DNA of 64,000 nucleotides from Linanthus parryae (GCA_023055425.1 JALGPY010000034.1:124001-188000); one strand, 5' to 3'; numbered from the stretch's first letter, positions 41,960 to 54,400 are shown. Notes: generated by a model from the letters alone, not told the origin. A program made the numbers and translations.

Positions 41960-43302
41960 GCGACCGGCAGGTTGGTTCTCACTAACCTCCGCCGATAGAA
42001 GGGGAAGAGAAAAGTCTCGATTCCCGATTTTTGGTTTCTTAGCATTTTTGGGGTCAGGATTAACTTCAACAGGCAACCTTTTATCTCCCAAAATAGATGA
42101 ATCCATAGAAACATCAGTTTGGTTAATATGGGAGAGGAGTTTATTACCCATTTCAATAGCCTTACCATTTTTCAACGCGACAGTAGTTGGAGAAAGACTT
42201 TTGCCACGAGTTTCCACATGACTTCCTAGCAGCGCCTCATCTTCAATAGGTTCATCTTGTCCAACATCTGCATCACTCATCTCAGCCATGTATCCCGAGT
42301 GGGTTTCTTTCTCCTTTTGCCGAATAAGAAACTGGCCTTCGTCAGTGTTTGGGTCAGGATCAGGGGCTGTTTCGTCAACACTCCCTTCAGTAAAGTCACG
42401 TCTCTGGTCCCTAGTGTTGATGTTGAACTTCAGTTGTCTTTCTTCAGGAGACAGCGTAGAAGGACCGAAAGCCGATGAGATGTCAGCATTATACCCAAGA
42501 ACAAAAATTTAACATCGACATCGCATCCATCCATTTCCCATTCAAAATCTGCACTTCTTCTAGAGGACAACCCACTGCAGCAACTATCTCACACGCTTTC
42601 GCCTCATGACCCATCACGCCACAAAAACTACAATTATTAGGCAGTTTTTCATAGCGTAGATGGACACATTCCACCCGGTTATCTGCAATATTCGCATAAG
42701 CAACCCTCATCAAAGATTCATGAATGCTAACAAGAACCTTGATACGGATACATCGTCCCGAAAAAGGCCCTCGGCTTGGAATCTCTACGGCTTTGACTTG
42801 TCCAATCATAGAACCAACGTCATCCCCAACAGTTTTAGAGTAGCAGTCCGGTGGTAGTCCCCACACTTGAACCCAGATAAGAGCCTCGTTGTAACAGAGG
42901 GTACTCATCTTTTTCCAAGGATACGAACGTTCAAGTACGACAACATCACCCATATAGTACCACGGTTGATTCTCCATTGCAAATTCCACTTGATCTTCTC
43001 TTTCGAAAACAAATTGGAAAATTTCCACCCCCCCGAGGATTGACTGAAAATCCACGAGGATCGCCCCATGACTTGGCCATTTTATTCATCAAGTGGCTGA
43101 TATTGATGCTCTTGGACGTGATAACTTTGCCAAAGATACTTCTGCGACAAAGCGCTTGTCCCTCCACAAGTGATTCTGCCCTGATTTTGCATCACTTTTT
43201 CTCTTTGTCAGTAATACACAGATGAGACAACATCTCATCAATCTCTTTCGCAGATTTACCGTCATACGGCTGTGGGTAGTCTTTTTTACGTGAGACACTC
43301 AT
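41960..43302 (-). pseudogene. LINE ORF1: DUF4283 and CCHC zinc-knuckle protein, frameshifted
   Basis: The frame starts MSVSRKKDYPQPYDGKSAKE at 43302 and breaks near 43190. Another frame continues with ITSKSINISHLMNKMAKSWG, then a third with WYYMGDVVVLERSYPWKK and IWVQVWGLPPDCYSKTVGDD, the DUF4283-type RNA-binding region. A zinc knuckle CSFCGVMGHEAKAC (C-x2-C-x4-H-x4-C) lies near 42590-42635. A polar, Lys/Pro/Asp-rich tail (41960-42290) then overlaps the ORF2 start. At least two frameshifts make it inactive. It would normally coat the LINE RNA. Confidence 0.75.
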
Positions 43303-43352
43303 GGAAACGATGAAAGGTAGGAAAACACCACGACTAAGTATTTTGGGGATGA

Positions 43353-44002
43353 GGATCCACTCCAGCCTGTCCTTCCCTCCTGCCCCTCCAGCCCACATCT
43401 TGACCGTCCATCTTGGTTGATGGTGAGATATTGACACGTCATTTTGCTCTAAGCTGACGGTGTTAGCTCACTCCTTCTCTCCCCGTTGATAGAGAGAGAG
43501 TGTGTGTCAGAGAGAGAGAACCGCTTTCTGTTCTTCAATCGCAAATCTTGCGGTGTGATCTGATCTACGTGGGTTTTTCATTTCGTTTTCTCTCACCGAT
43601 TATCACCCCGCTCATTTCAAGATCACTCTTGCCTATGTTTTGATTCGGTCGTCGGTTGTTGCTTCTCGGGAGTCACCGGAAGACATGTCCGGCGGTTGCT
43701 CAGTACTTGTCGACGACCTGACAAGAGAGAGACAAACGAGGAAGATGCTGGCGTTGGCGGTGGACGACAGTGGCAGCTATATATCTGTTCTCTTATTCTT
43801 CTTCTTCTTCTATTTCATTTTGATGGCCAATGAAGAGAGCGAAAGGGATAAGGAGCAGAGTCCTCGGAGGGGAAAATGACTTGACGACGTTACTCCCCGT
43901 TAGTGGGTAAATAATGAGCCACATTGTGCTATATCAAGGTGTAGATGAACGGCTCAGATTCGGCTGGAGGGGCTGGAGGTGAGAACGGGCTGGAGTGGAT
44001 CC
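43353..44002. mobile_element. TIR element nested in LINE 5' UTR, 650 bp, class unresolved
   Basis: The ends GGATCCACTCCAGCC and GGCTGGAGTGGATCC are perfect inverted repeats, extending imperfectly to about 70 bp through CCTCCAGCC blocks. A 3-bp duplication TGA flanks it (43350-43352, 44003-44005). Sequence on both sides belongs to the LINE 5' UTR. A 79-codon frame inside (43640-43879, with LLFFFFFYFILMANEESERD) is not recognisable. The 3-bp duplication would fit Harbinger or CACTA, but the ends match neither consensus. Confidence 0.75.
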
Positions 44003-44308
44003 TGATCCGTATTGTGGTTAGGATAAAAGACTTAATTTGGAAAACACTAGGAAGATATAAAACCCAAGAATCCAGTTAACACTTGAATTCCTAGAAAGTA
44101 CGAGCAGTATCTCCTTCCCAAAAAGAAAACCGACAAAAGAAATCTAGAAATCTAAAATTATGATCAGTTATCTCCAAGCGATGGAGGTAACTACCGACAT
44201 GATCAGATCCTAGAATGTAGGGTGTAACCGAAAATCTGGAGAGAAAAGAAAGCTTTTTTGGTACATATATCTCCTCGTGAGGTCAGATGAGTTTTTATTT
44301 TTCTAAAG

Positions 44309-44430
44309 TTCAGCACACTGAAGGGTTGAAAATGTCCTTCATTCAAACTAGATAGGGGTAAAAGGGTCTTTTACTCAAATAATAAAGGCCATAATTGGAA
44401 AAGAACAAGAGAAGGTAACGTAAGAATACA
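44309..44430. other. short intergenic stretch between LINE and repeat
   Basis: No gene. It contains a phrase AGGGGTAAAAGGGTCTTTTA (44352) similar to transposon edges seen elsewhere in the window. Confidence 0.3.
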
Positions 44431-45043
44431 CTAGGGGATTGCCCGTGCCCGAGGGCACTACCCAAAATACACGTTTCGCCTATTGTAATGTCATAAATAA
44501 AATGAGTACTTTCATCTACAAATACGGACAGAAAACGAAGACAACATAAATAATTGTATTAATTAAATAATCAAGAACAAATGAAGCATTTTTTTATAAT
44601 TAGAATAAAAGAAGTGGGTAGTTAAGTAGTGGGTAGTTAATGGGTGGTAGGTGAGATCTAAAGGCTAGTGTTAATTCAATCTAACGGCAGAAAAGACATT
44701 TTAAAGTCAACCATGCTGTTTTATAATATAGACTAGGGGATCACCCGTGCCCGAGGGCACTACCCAAAAACACGTTTCATGCCCTATTGTAATGTCATAA
44801 ATAAAATGAGTGTTTTCATCTACAAACATGGGTAGAAAACGAAGACAACATAAATAATTGTATTAAATAATGAACAGAGGAAGTCCCTTTTTTATAATTA
44901 TGATAAAATGAGTGAGTAGTTAATTGGGTAGTTTAAGTAGTGGGTAGTTAAGTGGGTGGTAGATGAGATCTAAGGGCTGGGGTTAATTCAATCTAACGGT
45001 CTAAAAGACATTTTAAAGTCAACCGTCCTAATTTATAATATAG
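44431..45043. repeat. tandem pair of about 302/311-bp repeats
   Basis: Both copies start CTAGGGGATxxCCCGTGCCC (44431 and 44733) and end in TTATAATATAGA. They share AATGTCATAAATAAAATGAG (44490, 44798) and GGTTAATTCAATCTAACGG-like ends (near 44670, 44982). The start resembles a dispersed plant repeat of unknown type. The second copy ends about 170 bp upstream of FB4. Confidence 0.85.
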
Positions 45044-45214
45044 ATTCCCCCAATTCAATTCCGATTCTAATATTTCCACAGCCGTTGAAAACGGTTCTTC
45101 TTCGTTTCACAATCCACCCATCATTATAAAACTTGAAACCCTAGATTATGAATCCTCTCATCTTTTGAAAGTTGAAACCCTAGATTTTCTATTCCGTAAC
45201 AGTTGCAAACGATT

Positions 45215-46444
45215 ATGGATTCCGATACACCTCTGGATCTTGGTTCTGAAAAAGAATACGGAGAGAGAATGCAGAAAGATTTGAGCGAAGACGATCTACT
45301 CGAGATCCTCGCGAGACTGCCGGTGAAATCCCTGTTACGGTTCAAATCCGTCTCCAAGCACTGGTATTCCTTAATCTCCTCCCCTAATTTCATCTCCATG
45401 CACTCTTCACACAGCCACTGTAAGAAAAAAGTCTCTCTTCTAGTTTATTCATGGAACAATCACAGTGTTCCTCCTTGGCATAATCGTAGTAATACTGTTC
45501 TAAGGCCTCCAAAGAGTACCGTCTCGTTCGGATTAGGCGATGTCACAAAAAGATTGACATTTTGGGATCACGTGGAAAAATTTGAAACCGTGGGTTGTTT
45601 TAATGGAGTCGTTTGCTTATCTCTCTCACAATGCCCACAGAAGTATGCACTCTGGAACCCTGCCACTAGACAAGTTAGGGAAATTTGGGATGCCCCGATG
45701 GAGGGTCCAGCTTCCTCGGATATGGCTTTTTTGGAAAGTTGTAGTTGGTATGGCTCTGGATTTTGCTTCAATCCGATCGCTAATGCTTTTAAGGTGGCTC
45801 AGTTTACATTGACAGTTACAGAAGCAGAAGAGACGAGGGCGCAGGTCAATGTGTTCTCTACTGCTACTAACTCCTGGACAGAGAAGAATTGGCATGTCCC
45901 GTATAAGATACGGTTAAGGGGTTTTAGTATTAAACGTGGCGTATCATGTATCAATGGATATATGCATTGGCATATAGCTATGCTTCATTCTAGTGAGTTT
46001 GGAGAAGGAGATGAGATATGTATAAATTATGAACTAGAAGATATGTGCATTTTAAGTTTTGACATGAATCGTGATGTATTTAAAAGGATTGAAATGCCAA
46101 TCACCCCTGTCTTTGTCTACTATCAACTTGCTGCTTACGAAGGATCTCTTGCTGTATTTGCCCATGAGGAGACTGGTTCGGAGGTTGATGTGTGGGTGTT
46201 GAATCATTATGGCGGGGCCAATCAGTCATGGTCTAAACTTCTCACATGTAGGCCGTCTATTCAGATTGGAATGTCTGTAGGATTTTTCGGGAAAGATAAT
46301 GTTGATCTGATACTCCTTCGCAAGGAGCCAGACTGCTCTTTATACTTGTATGATCCAGAGAATGGGGAGACCAAGAAGTTTGGGAAAAGGTTCTCTGGAA
46401 CGAATACCTTCCTATACAGTGAGAGCCTTGCACCACTTGATTAA
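45215..46444 (+). CDS. FB4: F-box protein with F-box-associated domain (CPR1/CPR30-like), intact
   Basis: A clean 409-residue frame from the ATG at 45215 to TAA. An in-frame TTG at 45203 corresponds to the first Met of FB1 and is not used as a start in plants. The F-box is at residues 23-63 (LSEDDLLEILARLPVKSLL, then RFKSVSKHWYSL). FBA landmarks: NPATRQVREIW, SWYGSGFCFNPIANAFKVA, TNSWTEKNW, INGYMHWHIAM, MCILSFDMN, LAAYEGSLAVF and VDVWVLNH. The stop lies four bases before the donor CAG|GTAAAG (46449), so the conserved intron falls in the 3' UTR here. This is the best-preserved member of the FB4/FB5 group and probably a working SCF substrate receptor. Confidence 0.93.
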   Translation: MDSDTPLDLGSEKEYGERMQKDLSEDDLLEILARLPVKSLLRFKSVSKHWYSLISSPNFISMHSSHSHCKKKVSLLVYSWNNHSVPPWHNRSNTVLRPPKSTVSFGLGDVTKRLTFWDHVEKFETVGCFNGVVCLSLSQCPQKYALWNPATRQVREIWDAPMEGPASSDMAFLESCSWYGSGFCFNPIANAFKVAQFTLTVTEAEETRAQVNVFSTATNSWTEKNWHVPYKIRLRGFSIKRGVSCINGYMHWHIAMLHSSEFGEGDEICINYELEDMCILSFDMNRDVFKRIEMPITPVFVYYQLAAYEGSLAVFAHEETGSEVDVWVLNHYGGANQSWSKLLTCRPSIQIGMSVGFFGKDNVDLILLRKEPDCSLYLYDPENGETKKFGKRFSGTNTFLYSESLAPLD

Positions 46445-47440
46445 TCAGGTAAAGCACTGGTTATCTCTATGTTATTTTTCTATATATTCACGCGTGGTAA
46501 TAATTTCTATCAAGATTACTCTTGTTTTTCTTATGCATCGTTACTTGTGCTTTACTTACAACTGAACTGATCAAACCATGAGAAGCTTGCCTTCCCACTC
46601 CATTTCCATTGAGGGAATTATATGTGAAAATGATGATGCCTTCTCATTGAACCAAAAAGACGGGACGACCAATCAATCTTGGTGTTAAAATAAAGATTAT
46701 TCAAAAGATCGTGCATAAGAATAGAACGTCATTTATGCATAAACAGAAGCTCTTTGCAACCTCGAAGACAGAAACTGTTATTTTGAAACTCTTTCAAGTA
46801 GCACTGGATTCCTCACCTTTTTTGTACTCAATTGGCAAATCATGCTTTTTGCTTTCATTTTATTTTCCCGTAGCCTCTTGAATCTCTATTTCCCAAAATG
46901 GACATAAGTTGAAAGAGTGTAGAGAGTTTATATGAAGTTACCAGCCAAATTCATGAGGAAGGCCAGCTCGACATCAGATAGCTGTCTGATTGAGTTGTAA
47001 AACTGGTTCCAACAAAGAGAAATGTGGATTGCTCATAAATCAATAAATCAGAGGCTGAATACCTTGTGTTTGGCATGTTCTATTTTAGCTTGCAGTGATG
47101 AAATTTGTATGAATGCTCTGTTCAGTGTGAATATTAAAGGAAGGTGGATGTGGGTTTGAAATTTGTATTTGTAATTTCGTTGATTTTGTTGTGCTTAGTG
47201 TGATTTGCGTTCTTCTCTTCAAGGAGTGGAATTTCATTTCTAAACGCTTAACACGAACCCGGATATGGGCATCATATCATAATCGTGTATTTAAAGAACT
47301 ACAGATACAATTGTCCTTTAGGATGGAGTAGATGAATACATGCCTATTTATAACAAGAATCCATCTATTCTTGAAATTGTACAAACTATGGTATAGAATA
47401 AGCATCTTGTGTGATGAATGCATTTTCCACTTAGTGTATA
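46445..47440 (+). other. FB4 3' UTR with probable intron, then flank
   Basis: The donor GTAAAG at 46449 and the candidate acceptor TTAGCTTGCAG ending at 47095 match the positions in units 1 and 2 but enclose only 647 bp, with no P450 fragment. The sequence after the acceptor (GTGTGAATATTAAAG at 47127) is shared with units 1 and 2, suggesting a conserved 3' UTR exon. Confidence 0.45.
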
Positions 47441-47673
47441 CTTCCTCTATCGCAAATTGAGTGTCCTGCTGTTTTTTCAAGCATTTTGAGGAGGCGCTTT
47501 GAGTAGCAAAACGATATGAGTGCTTCTTAGTCTGTTCATAGTGTTATAGACTAATCTTAACTATTCGACATTATGAAATGATTAAGAAGTTCTTGTATTG
47601 TTTTGCTAGTCAAAACATCTCCTCAAAGTACTTGAAAAAAAAATGCAAGACACGGATTTTGGGACGGAGGGAG
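47441..47673. mobile_element. Stowaway-like MITE 3, 233 bp
   Basis: The ends CTTCCTCTATCGCAAATTGA and GGATTTTGGGACGGAGGGAG are imperfect inverted repeats flanked by TA (47439-47440, 47674-47675). Extended self-complementarity covers the GTGTCCTGC / GCAAGACAC region. Confidence 0.85.
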
Positions 47674-49130
47674 TAGTGAGATATGAAAAGAGACGTGGGT
47701 TTCCGGCTCTTTTAAAAGTCCAACTCGAAACAAAAATCTACTTGAAAGCCATTGCTAGAATTTAATTAGAGAAAGTAAAACTATGAGTCTATGACCTTAA
47801 CATTCATCCACGGTGGTAGAGGCTAAGGAAACAGTGGATTCTGAACATACTTGTATGAACATACTCAACCTAAAATTAATTTGACTGAATATTCTGCTTC
47901 CTGTATTGTAGAATCTAACAGTGCACATGTTACACTAGCATTTGACGAATTTTTAATATATTCAAATATGTTAATAAAATAAAGTGTGTGTGCGCATTCA
48001 CTGGTTTGTTTACCATACTGTGTATGGTGTAATACATGGGACGAAGTCAATGGACAAATATGGAAGTTGGCATGGTCATTGTTTAGAAATTTGAATATTT
48101 TCTAAGCTTTATATGATTTATTGTAGTCTTATTTCTGTCTCCTTTGAGTCCTAAATCTGCTGGGCATATTTATTATCCCAAAATGATGTGAGAAGATTTT
48201 AAAAGTCTGTTCCTAGAGTGATTGCTTGCTCATTTTTTAACAATTTTCAGATCTGAAACGAAGGGATAGGGTTCAGCTAGAAGAGTTATGGGGGTAGATG
48301 CTGGTTTATCAAAGAGCCAAAGACCATTTTTCTGTACTTCGATTGAGCTACGTGCACTAGACATCGGCGACACGTGTTCTGTTGAGGTAACTTTTAAAAT
48401 AGATGCAAAACCAAACTAGACAGTGTAAGGTAGTGTCATAGCCAATTTTGTGCACATCGATTGGTAGAGGAGTTTAAGCGGATTGAGGTGCCAACCTGGC
48501 CCGTCCTTGGCAACTATAGTCTTGCTTCTCTCAAAGGATTGAGATTATTAGTACTTCCTCATTAGTCATAATCTTGTTCATATTGCTTATATTACAATCC
48601 CTGTACGTCTTGGTGCTCACAAAGCTCTTATAGATAAGACTCTTTTTGCAAAACAAAAAATAAATTATTGTGAAAAGAAAAATATTATTTCCATCAAAAC
48701 CAAGGCTTCCTCCAGTGTAGAAAGCATCTGCCAGGGAAGATAACTGTAACTACGGGGTCTGTAGAGGAAGATTGGAGACCGGGAGCGTTTGAGTGTAAGA
48801 GGATTCCGAAAGTTCCAGAATGTCAGCAGCTACTGAATTGGCTGATTTAGTTACTCGACTAATTGGAGTATGAAATGAGTGAAGGAGTTGGGGCTGACAA
48901 ATCAGAGAGTTCGGGTCACTATTTGGTGAATCCGTTTTTGTCAAATTCTTAAATATTGCATGGTCCATGCAAGTAGTAGTAGTTTGGATTATCCAATTTG
49001 GAACTTCACACGAGATGGATCTTTCTCGGCTTAATCTGCATACTATGTGCTTCGCTAGATCTTTTGTCTTGAAATCTCTCAGCTTAGTGGTTTTTCTTGG
49101 ATCCAAGTTGGTCTTCTTTTCCCTGGAAAC
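47674..49130. other. unit 4 tail, no gene
   Basis: AT-rich. From about 48300 the sequence is shared with the tails of units 1-3 (GACACGTGTTCT at 48370, CCAAGGCTTCCTCC at 48700, CAGCAGCTACTGAATTGGCT at 48824). No supported coding frame. Confidence 0.45.
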
Positions 49131-50715
49131 GATTCTGAAAGCTCAGGTTCCCCCAAAAATTAAAATCCTTGTAAGGCAATTTCTTACAAACTCTCTCCCA
49201 GCAATTTAACCCTTTTAAAAAGAATTGTGCATCTCCCTTGAACTTTCCCAGCGTGTTTTGTTATCCCGGAGTCCGCTATTCTGTTTTTCATTGTGAGAAC
49301 CCAAGAAAACTCTAGCATGCATCTCCATTAACTTTAAATGTCTCTAGTGTTAACTCCACACAAGAATAGTGGACTTAACACTATTTGGTATCTTACCTTT
49401 CAATAATATCATGTTAGCTCCAGTTTTGTTAGTGGGATAGGACTTAGGAGCTATGTCATGGACTATTTGGTATAAAAGAAATGCAAGGGGTTTTTCAAAG
49501 GAGTGCGAGTCTTCAGGAGCGATTCATGTTGCTCGGTATTACCTGGTGTTCCATTACCTTGTTTTCTGAGGGAACTTTGAACTGCTGTGATTACTCCAGA
49601 TTGGAAAGTCAGCCAAGTTCTTCGTGACAATGCTACTTACTGGAATTTAGCATTGGTATCTTAATTTTTCCTTGGCTGGCTAACCAAGTTCCAAAAATCG
49701 CATTAATCTCTCTTCATTACTGTGATACTTAGAGCTAACCTTTTACTGTTGATAGAAATAACAGTGTGAAATCGGATATTAATTGCTAGCTGAGGACAAT
49801 CTCAATGATTGTCTCAGTGCGGCATCTGAAAAATGTTTTCTCTTCATGTTATAACACATCATGTCCTTTGTGGGGGCCAAAACCACATCTCACAATAAAA
49901 ATCCTCTGGTGCTCAGTCATAGTAAAGTTGCTACTAAATCCATTCTTCATTTCAGAAAAGTGCTTCCAGATAGTGCTTGCCATTTCGCGGAAGAAAATGT
50001 GAATAACCTCTTTCTCCATTGTCCCTCTGCGAGGGCTATGCGGCTTGGAATCCCTCTAGCACCTAAATTTCATGAAAATGTAACTTTCACTCAGTGGATG
50101 AATTACATCTTAAGATCTGAGTGGCATAATTGTTCATGAAATTATATGTTGGATAGCAGTAGTTACTTGGATTATCTGGAAGATTTTCACTTCTTTCCAA
50201 ATGAATCTGTGTGTGAGGCTTTAGTTTTGCACTCTCAGTTGGTCAGAGCCTGGGTAAAGCAATCTAAGCAAACTAAGGTTTACGATAAAGATTGATAACT
50301 CAGGTGTTCATGGCCCATTCTCGGTAACTATTTGGGAGAGATATCACAGCGAATTCTCAATGGTGTATGTTGTCATCCAGATAAAGCAGTGATTTGTGGT
50401 TTCGCAACTCAGCAGAATGAAAGTGACATCTGGTTTGCATGGAAGGCTAACAGGAGTTGTGCTGTTATCGGCATCAGGAGTTGTGCTGTTATGACTCCTG
50501 ATTGGCCCTCTTATTTTCTGTTTAATGTAGTGTTAACTGGAAACTCAACAACCTCTTTTTCTCACCTTCGCTTATATGGACTAATGATTAAGTATTTTGC
50601 TTTTTTTCAGAAAATGCAGAATGGAAGAGGAATGACACAAAGAGAGACAGCAAAGCCCCGGGAAGGAAATATCAAAGAGAGAATCAAGAAACTTATATCG
50701 CCAGTTTACCTTTGA
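49130..50715 (+). pseudogene. LINE zf-RVT remnant, unit 4 (best preserved relic)
   Basis: Plus-strand frames give LKAQVPPKIKILVRQFLTNS (49137-49196), the usual opening of a LINE zf-RVT domain. Much later comes CHFAEENVNNLFLHCPSARA (49978 onward), then FHENVTFTQWMNYILRSEWH. Intervening sequence is out of frame. The frame at 50332-50715 (WFAWKANRSCAVIG) lies where an RNase H domain would follow but shows no catalytic residues I recognise. It is homologous to relics in units 1, 2, 3 and 5. Confidence 0.5.
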
Positions 50716-51420
50716 GTGAGTTTACCTTTGATGGAACTCAAGGAAGTGTTCCCACAGCCACCTTACAAGCTGCAAGGAGATGTAACCTGCTGTCCAATTG
50801 CTCCCCCCTTTTCACCATGAGATCACTGTGATGTTTTACAGAGTCCTTTGACCCTGATATAGTTATTATTCTTATGGTTGCTCATCCTTTTCTACAACGG
50901 ATAGTTAAGTACAAATTATCTTGCGAATGTTAAACTGTCTAGTGACCGAGGCCTCTCTTGTATGGTTTGGATGATGCTTTTGAATCCTGGATGTTAGTTG
51001 CGACTGTTTTATGAAAAAATGAAGTCTTTTGATTTCAGCAAAACATATTATTGGATTCACCCCACCCGATAGTATAGCGAGTTTTTGTATCTTGACTTGC
51101 TCCCCCGCAGTATTGTACTTGTATCCAGAACTTTTCTTTACTTTATGCAACTCTTCTGTATCTTTATGAAAAAAATAGCAAACTTTGGTATCATATTGTT
51201 AGCTAAATTGGTCGGTCAAAATGACCCCTAAAATTAACTTGAGAGATTCAAGTAAAACATACCAATACTAGAGGTCTAGGAGTGTGTAGATTAACATACT
51301 TTTCCCCTATGTTTGGTAGTATGGGAGATGCTAGTATGGGAGAATGTACGTATAACGCAGTATCAAAACTGAACCTTCTCGGTAACCATGTCTTCAAATA
51401 AGGATAAGAGTGATAAGACA
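50716..51420. other. end of unit 4 tail, no gene
   Basis: It includes a shortened form of the conserved block (TCCAATTGCTCCCCCCTTTT, then CACCATGAGATCACTGTGAT, from 50794). Short frames here are not supported as genes. Confidence 0.4.
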
Positions 51421-51425
51421 CTTTC

Positions 51426-54400
51426 TGCAACAGCCCGGGATCTCGGTTCAGGGTTAACGCGACAATCGATAACCAAAAGTAGATTATTAACTATTAAAAT
51501 TACATTTCGGTTAAAGTACATAACAAAATTTCGATATTAAGTACAATCTAAAACAAATCGTGTGTGATCTACTAAGTGATCTGACTTAAGCTAAACTTCT
51601 TCATCTCGATCCGCGTTCCCATTCCCCAAACTTGATTGATGACCTGCGGTTTTAAAATGGCAAATGCCGACGCAGTTTTGAAGAAATAATCAGTAAAAAC
51701 TGAGTAAATACATACTACGACATGTAAAGCAATGAGTGGCACGGAAGCATGAGTTGAAACAAATTAGAAGATTTAAACAGTAAAGCTATCATGTTGGAGA
51801 ATTTGGAACAACTTGAAGTAACCGAGTAACAAAACCCTCTCAATTTAATGACATTGAGAAACCACGAGTAGTTGGTAAAATATCCAGAGTAAACAAGTTC
51901 ATTTGAACTGATAACGATAGTAGTGCATGAGTAGCCAAGATTTACAATTAATTTCAAATCAATTAGGGCATATCAAGAGCCACAAACAACATTAATAAGT
52001 AGCCAATTTTGAATTTCGACTCCAATCAACTGTTTAATTTAGCTGAGGCGTGTCAAGAGCCACCAGCAGGATCGATGTAAACAGAGGGATCACGAAATAA
52101 TCACTAAGGGTTCCTTCTAGGTCTATCAAACCCTATTTCACCCGAGCGTTAAGGGAGCCCATTCGTCAACCCCGCTCACAACATTAGCTAAAAGGCCTTA
52201 AGTGTCGACACCCCTATACCGTAGTGACCCTTACAAGTATAAGTAGCACTCTATAGCTCTATAAACCCCTTGGCCTCAATATCTTGATACATTTTGGCTC
52301 ATCGGGGGCGGATTTTTGAACATTGACGTTCTATCCAATAATAAGAAGCATTGCTTCAATGGTCTTAGCCATAAGAAAATGGAGGATCGCTTGACGCCTC
52401 CCGTTAATAACAGTACTCTGTACATCGTCCTAAGTCTATTAGAGGTATTTTATTTCTTCTCTTTCACATAACCAGAAACGAAATATCAAAATTTCACAAG
52501 TAATTTATGAGAGTTCTCAAAGGAGATGAATAAAATAGTTTAACAACTTTTGAGTGGAAAACATGCATTCTCATACTATTTCATATAACAAACATTCAGT
52601 TGAATCATCAAACACAAACACACATTTTGATATGAAAAGGCCGTACATATGTACTTACCTCTGAGCCTTGAAAGGCGCAACGCAAAGCTAGCACTCCTAC
52701 AACTCTCGTCTCACATTGGATCCGGGTCGTATAGTCAAAGCGGCACTACGAGCACATACGTCTATCGTGGAACGGTCCTCAACACCGGCTGGTTATAAAC
52801 AAGTCAAGTATACAGTCTATTAGCATTTACCCTCTAATGAGGTTGTATGCAATAATTCAATAAAATGCTGGTCATGCAAGCTAACTTGACCAAAATGCCC
52901 CTGATACCTCAAAACTCTCGAATACAGTCCTTGACTGTGCCTGGACTCCAAATTATACTCATATTGGCCCAACAACATGCAAGAATGACTCTTAACTCTC
53001 CCATATGAACTTAGCATCGAAATCTACAACTTTCAATAAATTGCACTTAGGCCCCTAAAGTTTAGTAAAATTGCAAAAAGACCCCAACATTTGACTTGGT
53101 CAACCCTAGACCAGAATTACAGACAAGTACTCCAAAAACGCATACAAGACATGCTGACAAACTCCAAGTTACTAAACTAACCTCAATTCAAAGTTTAAGT
53201 GAAATTACTATTTTGCCCCTCCTATACAGTTCAGTCAAACTAGGGTTTGCGAAAAGTCAAACTTGGTCAAACATGATATTTAGACTCATAATATGAATAC
53301 GAGCAAGTTTCGTGAAAAAAAATAAGGCTAGAAATGTCCTTTAGAGTGTCGAATTCAAAAGTCAAACATAGAAGAAAATCGACTCAACTAGTCAACTTTA
53401 GAGCTGATTTGTAATCAATTGAGGGGGATACTTGAAAATCTGAGAATAGGGTTTTGAAGACGATAGTTCAAGGATTCCAGAACATATTTTAACTCCTACA
53501 AACTCCAAGTATACAAAGAGATATCGCTAGTCAAAGTGGGATGAAAATTACGATTCAATACTTACAAAAATTCGATAGTGCTTCGCGAGTTCAAACTAGC
53601 AACTTTAGGCTCGTTTTGTGAGAAATCCGTTATAAATTTGAAGATGACCCAGAGACGATGAAATGAAGTATTATACACCATCTTTACACAGGAGAAAACA
53701 GGTCTACATTTCATTAAGTTTTGAAGAAGATACAAGGGTTAGAAAATGGGTGTTTCACCATAGCCTCCTATACTTAGAAAAAATTTGAGCCCTCACAGCC
53801 AAGAACACAGCGAGTACCACACTCACTGGCCATGTTCAAGCCCGATTTCAGAGGGTTTAGAGATGAAATTAGACCACGAAATTCAAACGAAACTTGTAGC
53901 TAACATACCCAGGATTACACAGGAAGAAACGGTGCATGATTTGGTCAAGAATTGAGGGAGTTATCGACTCATGAACATGGCAGGTTTTCAAGTCGGAAAA
54001 CTCAACATGCACGAATCAAACCCGTATAATTTGTTTTTACAGTCATGTTTAGGTGATCTAAACGTGTTATAGACATGATTAGGAGCATGAACAAGCTTTT
54101 AAACGATCAAATTGAGCAAGAAACGAAGCCGTACCGAGCTTGGCTCTTTTCCGGCGACCATGGCGGATTCCGGCAAACAAGCGGACGAGCCCCCACGATT
54201 TCCCGTGTTTAAAGCTGTTTTCAGATATACTAATGAGTCCTATGAAGCCTAAAGACCACAGGGATGTGGAAGAATTCGAGAAAAGACCAAGGACTAGCGC
54301 TTACCGCCGCAGCCACTGCTCGGTTGAAGATGCCGGCGAAAGAATGCCCAGATTCCGGCGACTGTGACGAAAATTGACGAGTTACGGACAAAACTGAGTA

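Larger units (their letters stand above)
37799..44298 (-). mobile_element. near full-length L1-type LINE retrotransposon, mutated
   Basis: A minus-strand element with 5' UTR, ORF1 (nucleic-acid binding), ORF2 (endonuclease, reverse transcriptase, zinc-binding region, RNase H) and a 17-A tail (T run at 37799-37815). Target duplications TTTTCTAAAG lie at 37789-37798 and 44299-44308, a 10-bp match that sets both ends. Without the 650-bp TIR element nested in its 5' UTR, its length is about 5.85 kb, normal for plant L1. ORF2 has an in-frame TGA (near 40832), endonuclease frameshifts and a frame change before RNase H, so it is probably unable to move by itself. Confidence 0.9.

Noticed and set aside
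43640..43879. A 79-codon gene with a Phe-rich membrane segment
   Set aside because: It lies within a TIR transposon and the hydrophobic part comes from a TTC repeat; no homologue recognised.
45203..45214. FB4 start at 45203
   Set aside because: That codon is TTG; a plant gene should start at the ATG at 45215, which aligns with FB5.
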